Below, one piece after another: positions 63,539-64,000 of a stretch of DNA of 64,000 bases; position 1 is the stretch's first letter, and every line of letters begins with the position of its first letter. The translations under genes and the position numbers were made by a program. A model generated the notes under the pieces. It was not told where the DNA came from and searched no databases. It saw only the letters and a program-made list of their open reading frames with translations. This stretch comes from Bacteroidota bacterium (GTDB lineage: Bacteria; Bacteroidota; Bacteroidia; NS11-12g; UBA955). The DNA lies in assembly GCA_023957335.1 (NCBI GenBank), contig JAMLHC010000001.1, forward strand, positions 516,017 to 580,016, given 5' to 3'.

Positions 63539-64000
63539 TTAATTTTCTTTGTTTGATAGTGTTTGTAAGATTCCGGTAATGTTCTGACTGCTGGAGTTGA
63601 TTGCAGATAGAACATTCATAACGGGAGATTGTAGGAGTGAAATGATGTCAGCCAACATATCTTCTTTAGACTTCAATGATGCTAACGCACTTAATTGGTT
63701 GTCACCAATATAGATTGCGGAATCAATAAATGCACCTTTGAGTTTTGGAGTTTCTTTTGCGCCTCTGAAGCCTTTGATAGCAACAGCCGGTGCTTTAAGG
63801 TTTACACTCACCATAATGGCTGATGAACCTTTTAAAGTGTCTGGAAGCTCTCCAAAATCCTTGGATGAATTTTTCATTGCGAGTTTAATCAGAGTATTTT
63901 TGGCCACTCTCATTGTTACTCCATTTTTAAACAATTCCCTTCTTAAACTGTTTGTGTCTGCAGCAGTCATGCCGGTTGCGTCTGTGATGTAAACAAACGA
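63539..64000 (-). CDS. rplJ: 50S ribosomal protein uL10 (N-terminus beyond window end)
   Basis: The frame stays open to the right edge: before the Met at 63970 ten further codons read SFVYITDATG, the normal continuation of uL10, so the start lies outside the window. The visible part has TNSLRRELFKNGVTMRVAKNTL, LKGSSAIMVSV and the C-terminal helix for bL12 binding (SSQNITGILQTL). It forms the base of the L7/L12 stalk and usually represses its own operon through the mRNA leader, which is not in view. Confidence 0.97.
   Translation of the reverse strand, partial: SFVYITDATGMTAADTNSLRRELFKNGVTMRVAKNTLIKLAMKNSSKDFGELPDTLKGSSAIMVSVNLKAPAVAIKGFRGAKETPKLKGAFIDSAIYIGDNQLSALASLKSKEDMLADIISLLQSPVMNVLSAINSSSQNITGILQTLSNKEN

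Noticed and set aside
1-64000. CRISPR arrays, tRNA and rRNA genes, insertion sequences, prophage
   Set aside because: Looked for direct-repeat arrays, cloverleaf-like sequences and transposase or integrase motifs on both strands; none was seen.

Overview
The window is an AT-rich chromosome segment from a member of the Bacteroidota. The phylum call rests on GldD, PorT and a PorG-like barrel (gliding and type IX secretion), a giant secreted protein with a CHU_C/T9SS type B sorting domain, DUF4412, DUF3467 and OstA-like proteins, BshA, and many promoters of the Bacteroidota form TTG-N18-22-TAnnTTTG. Almost no gene has a Shine-Dalgarno sequence; rpsU is the clear exception. The order within the phylum is uncertain. 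The segment looks like core chromosome: I see no insertion sequence, prophage, CRISPR array, tRNA or rRNA, and no gene-free stretch longer than about 250 bases. The window cuts genes at both ends (an RND pump at the left, rplJ at the right).

Layout. 1-3.2 kb: the end of an RND efflux pump, then a LytS-type histidine kinase overlapping its LytTR response regulator. 3.2-4.6 kb: two LVIVD-type lipoproteins on the minus strand. 4.7-8.6 kb: bshA, then a minus-strand operon HU - TPR protein - a 29-residue bS22-like ribosomal protein - rng. 8.7-12.9 kb: mutY-ssb-gldD-apaG, ridA, a degenerate 3-hydroxyacyl-CoA dehydrogenase-like gene and nadD. 13-17.8 kb: a DUF4412 protein, then the minus-strand operon ftsH - small exported protein - OstA-like protein. 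17.9-25.2 kb: kbl, plsY, an unrecognised 1490-residue exported protein, tpiA. 25.4-36.6 kb: a DUF4349 lipoprotein, engB, then ubiE-porT-tgt-lptFG, efp-ureohydrolase-cysteine desulfurase-dprA-HhH protein, and an acyl-CoA dehydrogenase. 36.6-45.7 kb: rpsU with its own promoter, SD and terminator, a formimidoylglutamase-like gene, the CHU_C giant protein, fmt, galE with an acetyltransferase, and an AI-2E-family permease. 45.7-49 kb: an NfeD protease, an acidic-tailed small protein, and an accessory-looking patch of small membrane proteins with one frameshifted paralogue and one gene remnant. 49-53.2 kb: recQ overlapping two glycosyltransferases. 53.3-64 kb: a PorG-like barrel, then rplJ-rplL-rpoB-rpoC-DUF3467 on the minus strand.

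Themes. (1) Envelope biogenesis and T9SS: gldD, porT, the PorG-like gene, the CHU_C substrate, lptFG, the OstA-like gene, plsY and the glycosyltransferases. (2) Translation: rpoBC/rplJL, rpsU, efp, fmt, tgt and the bS22-like peptide, several with lineage-specific deviations (an EF-P tip with Asn in place of Lys, a Tgt without zinc cysteines, and rpsU as the one gene with a strong SD). (3) DNA maintenance: mutY, ssb without the usual C-terminal tip, recQ, dprA, a ComEA-like protein and HU. No complete, clearly novel multi-gene system is evident. The best leads are the 1490-residue exported protein, the small-membrane-protein patch at 47.7-49.06 kb and the ribosome-related peculiarities.
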